DNA of 8,566 bases from Kangiellaceae bacterium (GTDB lineage: Bacteria; Pseudomonadota; Gammaproteobacteria; Enterobacterales; Kangiellaceae), in assembly GCA_030590405.1 (NCBI GenBank), contig JAUUYO010000152.1, positions 1-8,566 on the forward strand. Reading direction: 5' to 3'. This document shows, in pieces, positions 8,053 through 8,566 of the stretch; position 1 is the stretch's first letter, and each line of letters begins with the position of its first letter. The position numbers and the translations under genes were made by a program. The notes below the pieces were generated by a model. It was given only the letters and a program-made list of their open reading frames with translations, had not been told where the DNA came from and did no database searches.

Positions 8053-8183
8053 ATTACTTTCGGCACCGAAAATGGTTTTGTTTATGCGGGCAACCAGTAC
8101 ATTCATCGATGCATTTAACAAATATAAAGCTGAAAAATTTTCAATATAATCCGCATTGGTCTTGCCATAGTTGATCTAGCTTA

Positions 8184-8333
8184 TTATGTGGGGATTCGAA
8201 ATTCTAAATCTGAGCTTATGTTTCTGCTATGTTTCCACTCATAAGTCAAACAGGGTATCAGATAATCATCAGTATCTATCGCTGTGGCGTGATGCCGGTC
8301 TCCCCATAACGCACCTTGAAGTTCTATCTGAAG
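8184..8333 (-). pseudogene. Fragment of a Y1-type transposase, middle/C-terminal part
   Basis: On the minus strand an open stretch of 49 codons, bounded by in-frame stops at 8334-8336 and 8184-8186, encodes GALWGDRHHATAIDTDDYL followed by IPCLTY and then EWKHSRN. Many Y1/REP-associated transposases carry GxLWxDRYHATAIxTxxxLxxCLVYIDLNMVRAGVVxHPxEWKHSGYNEI. The fragment matches the first half well. It then appears to jump from CLTY to EWKHS, losing about 15 residues that include the conserved NMVRAGVV core. No start codon, HUH motif or catalytic tyrosine is present, so it cannot make an active enzyme. Family assignment rests on pattern recall and was not searched. Confidence 0.6.
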
Positions 8334-8347
8334 TTACTTATGGTGCG
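8310..8347. repeat. Short inverted repeat at the edge of the transposase fragment
   Basis: CGCACC (8310-8315) and GGTGCG (8342-8347) are inverted copies with 26 bases between them. CCATAA (8304-8309) and TTATGG (8338-8343) are another overlapping inverted pair. The spacer holds TGAAGTT twice, 12 bases apart (8317 and 8329). It might be a trace of a REP-like palindrome, but it is short and imperfect. Confidence 0.25.
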
Positions 8348-8566
8348 ACAGGCGATCCCCCTCCTACTAATTCAATTTTAAAAATTACCTCCATTATTTG
8401 AGTTTAGTGAATATTTTGTGGAACGGTTAATGTTTTTATTGTTTACTCATTGTTGAAAAATAATGGCTAGTGTATATTTAGTGCCTGAACGAAAAACCAA
8501 TATTATGCCAAAATAAAACCTTATGATTTGTATGGGTACTATCAGTTTGCCACGTTGAATACGAGC
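8334..8566. other. AT-rich non-coding stretch at the right edge
   Basis: No convincing gene is seen on either strand. Short frames exist but none has recognisable motifs, and ATG codons near 8504, 8524 and 8533 reach stops within a dozen codons. The only positional signal is the promoter-like pair near 8450-8478. A gene could begin just past the edge. Confidence 0.5.
8450..8478 (+). promoter_or_regulatory. Possible sigma-70 promoter pointing right
   Basis: TTGTTG (8450-8455) and TATATT (8473-8478) are separated by 17 bases, the best spacing for a sigma-70 promoter, with TG directly before the -10 box. It would transcribe toward the right edge. The DNA is AT-rich, so chance matches are common. 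Confidence 0.3.

Larger units (their letters stand above)
7968..8168 (-). pseudogene. Decayed start of a Y1-type (IS200/REP-associated) transposase
   Basis: Read on the minus strand from ATG at 8168, the first residues are MARPMRI, the usual opening of one large group of Y1 transposases (MARPLRIEF..GALYHV). After a change of frame, ENFSALY and then ARINKTIF resemble the next parts (FxGALYH; RxxxIF). After another change, KVINFFVLQEKVAEIYF resembles the DRxxFLxxLxxVxERF helix, and the frame ends at a TAA at 7968-7970. At least two frameshifts are needed, and the catalytic HUH and tyrosine regions are absent. The piece ends 16 bases from the envZ stop and converges on it. The MARPMRI match is the strongest point; the rest is loose similarity judged by eye. 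It could be chance. Confidence 0.4.

Noticed and set aside
7989..8174. Plus-strand frame of 61 residues from a TTG start
   Set aside because: Lacks a binding site and motifs, and is antisense to the MARPMRI-type remnant.
8186..8401. Plus-strand frame of 71 residues (contains YGATGDPPPTNSI)
   Set aside because: It is antisense to the transposase-like fragment at 8184-8333, which has a recognisable motif. No ribosome binding site precedes it.
1..8566. CRISPR array, tRNA, rRNA or integrase attachment site
   Set aside because: No regularly spaced repeats, no cloverleaf-like or rRNA sequence and no integrase were seen on reading both strands.

Overview
The window (8,566 bases, low GC overall) looks like chromosomal DNA of a low-GC gammaproteobacterium. 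The main clues are a heme A / cytochrome c oxidase assembly run (ctaA-ctaB-sco) and a histidine kinase that closely resembles gammaproteobacterial EnvZ. A marine Oceanospirillales-like or Kangiella-like host is possible, but that is a guess from gene style and base composition.

Layout, all main genes on the + strand. Bases 2-922 hold the 3' nine-tenths of a COX15/CtaA heme A synthase whose start lies outside the window. It overlaps by 8 bases a CtaB/CyoE heme O synthase (915-1816), which is broken by an apparent one-base loss in an A run near 1132-1136. After 38 bases comes a Sco1/SenC copper chaperone (1855-2514). Its stop codon shares one base with the start of a very large SNF2-family ATPase (2514-6659, 1381 residues). 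The ATPase has a C-terminal motor and about 900 residues of mostly unrecognised, AT-rich N-terminal sequence. Six bases later, with a strong ribosome binding site inside the end of the SNF2 gene, an EnvZ-like kinase starts at a TTG (6666-7952). No OmpR-like response regulator is in the window.

The last 614 bases (7953-8566) have no intact gene. On the minus strand they hold two decayed pieces that resemble Y1/HUH (IS200/REP-associated type) transposases: a start-like piece at 7968-8168 and a middle/C-terminal piece at 8184-8333. Their order is the reverse of that in one intact gene. A weak sigma-70-like promoter near 8450-8478 points out of the right edge.

Functionally, CtaB converts heme B to heme O, CtaA converts heme O to heme A, and Sco delivers or reduces copper for the CuA site of subunit II. 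All three serve an aa3-type cytochrome c oxidase, whose subunit genes would be expected upstream. The SNF2 ATPase and EnvZ are packed behind them with almost no spacing, which suggests co-transcription, but no functional link is shown by the sequence. I see no clear new defence or mobile system. The points most worth checking are the ctaB frameshift, the SNF2 gene placed between sco and an orphan envZ, and the scrambled transposase debris.
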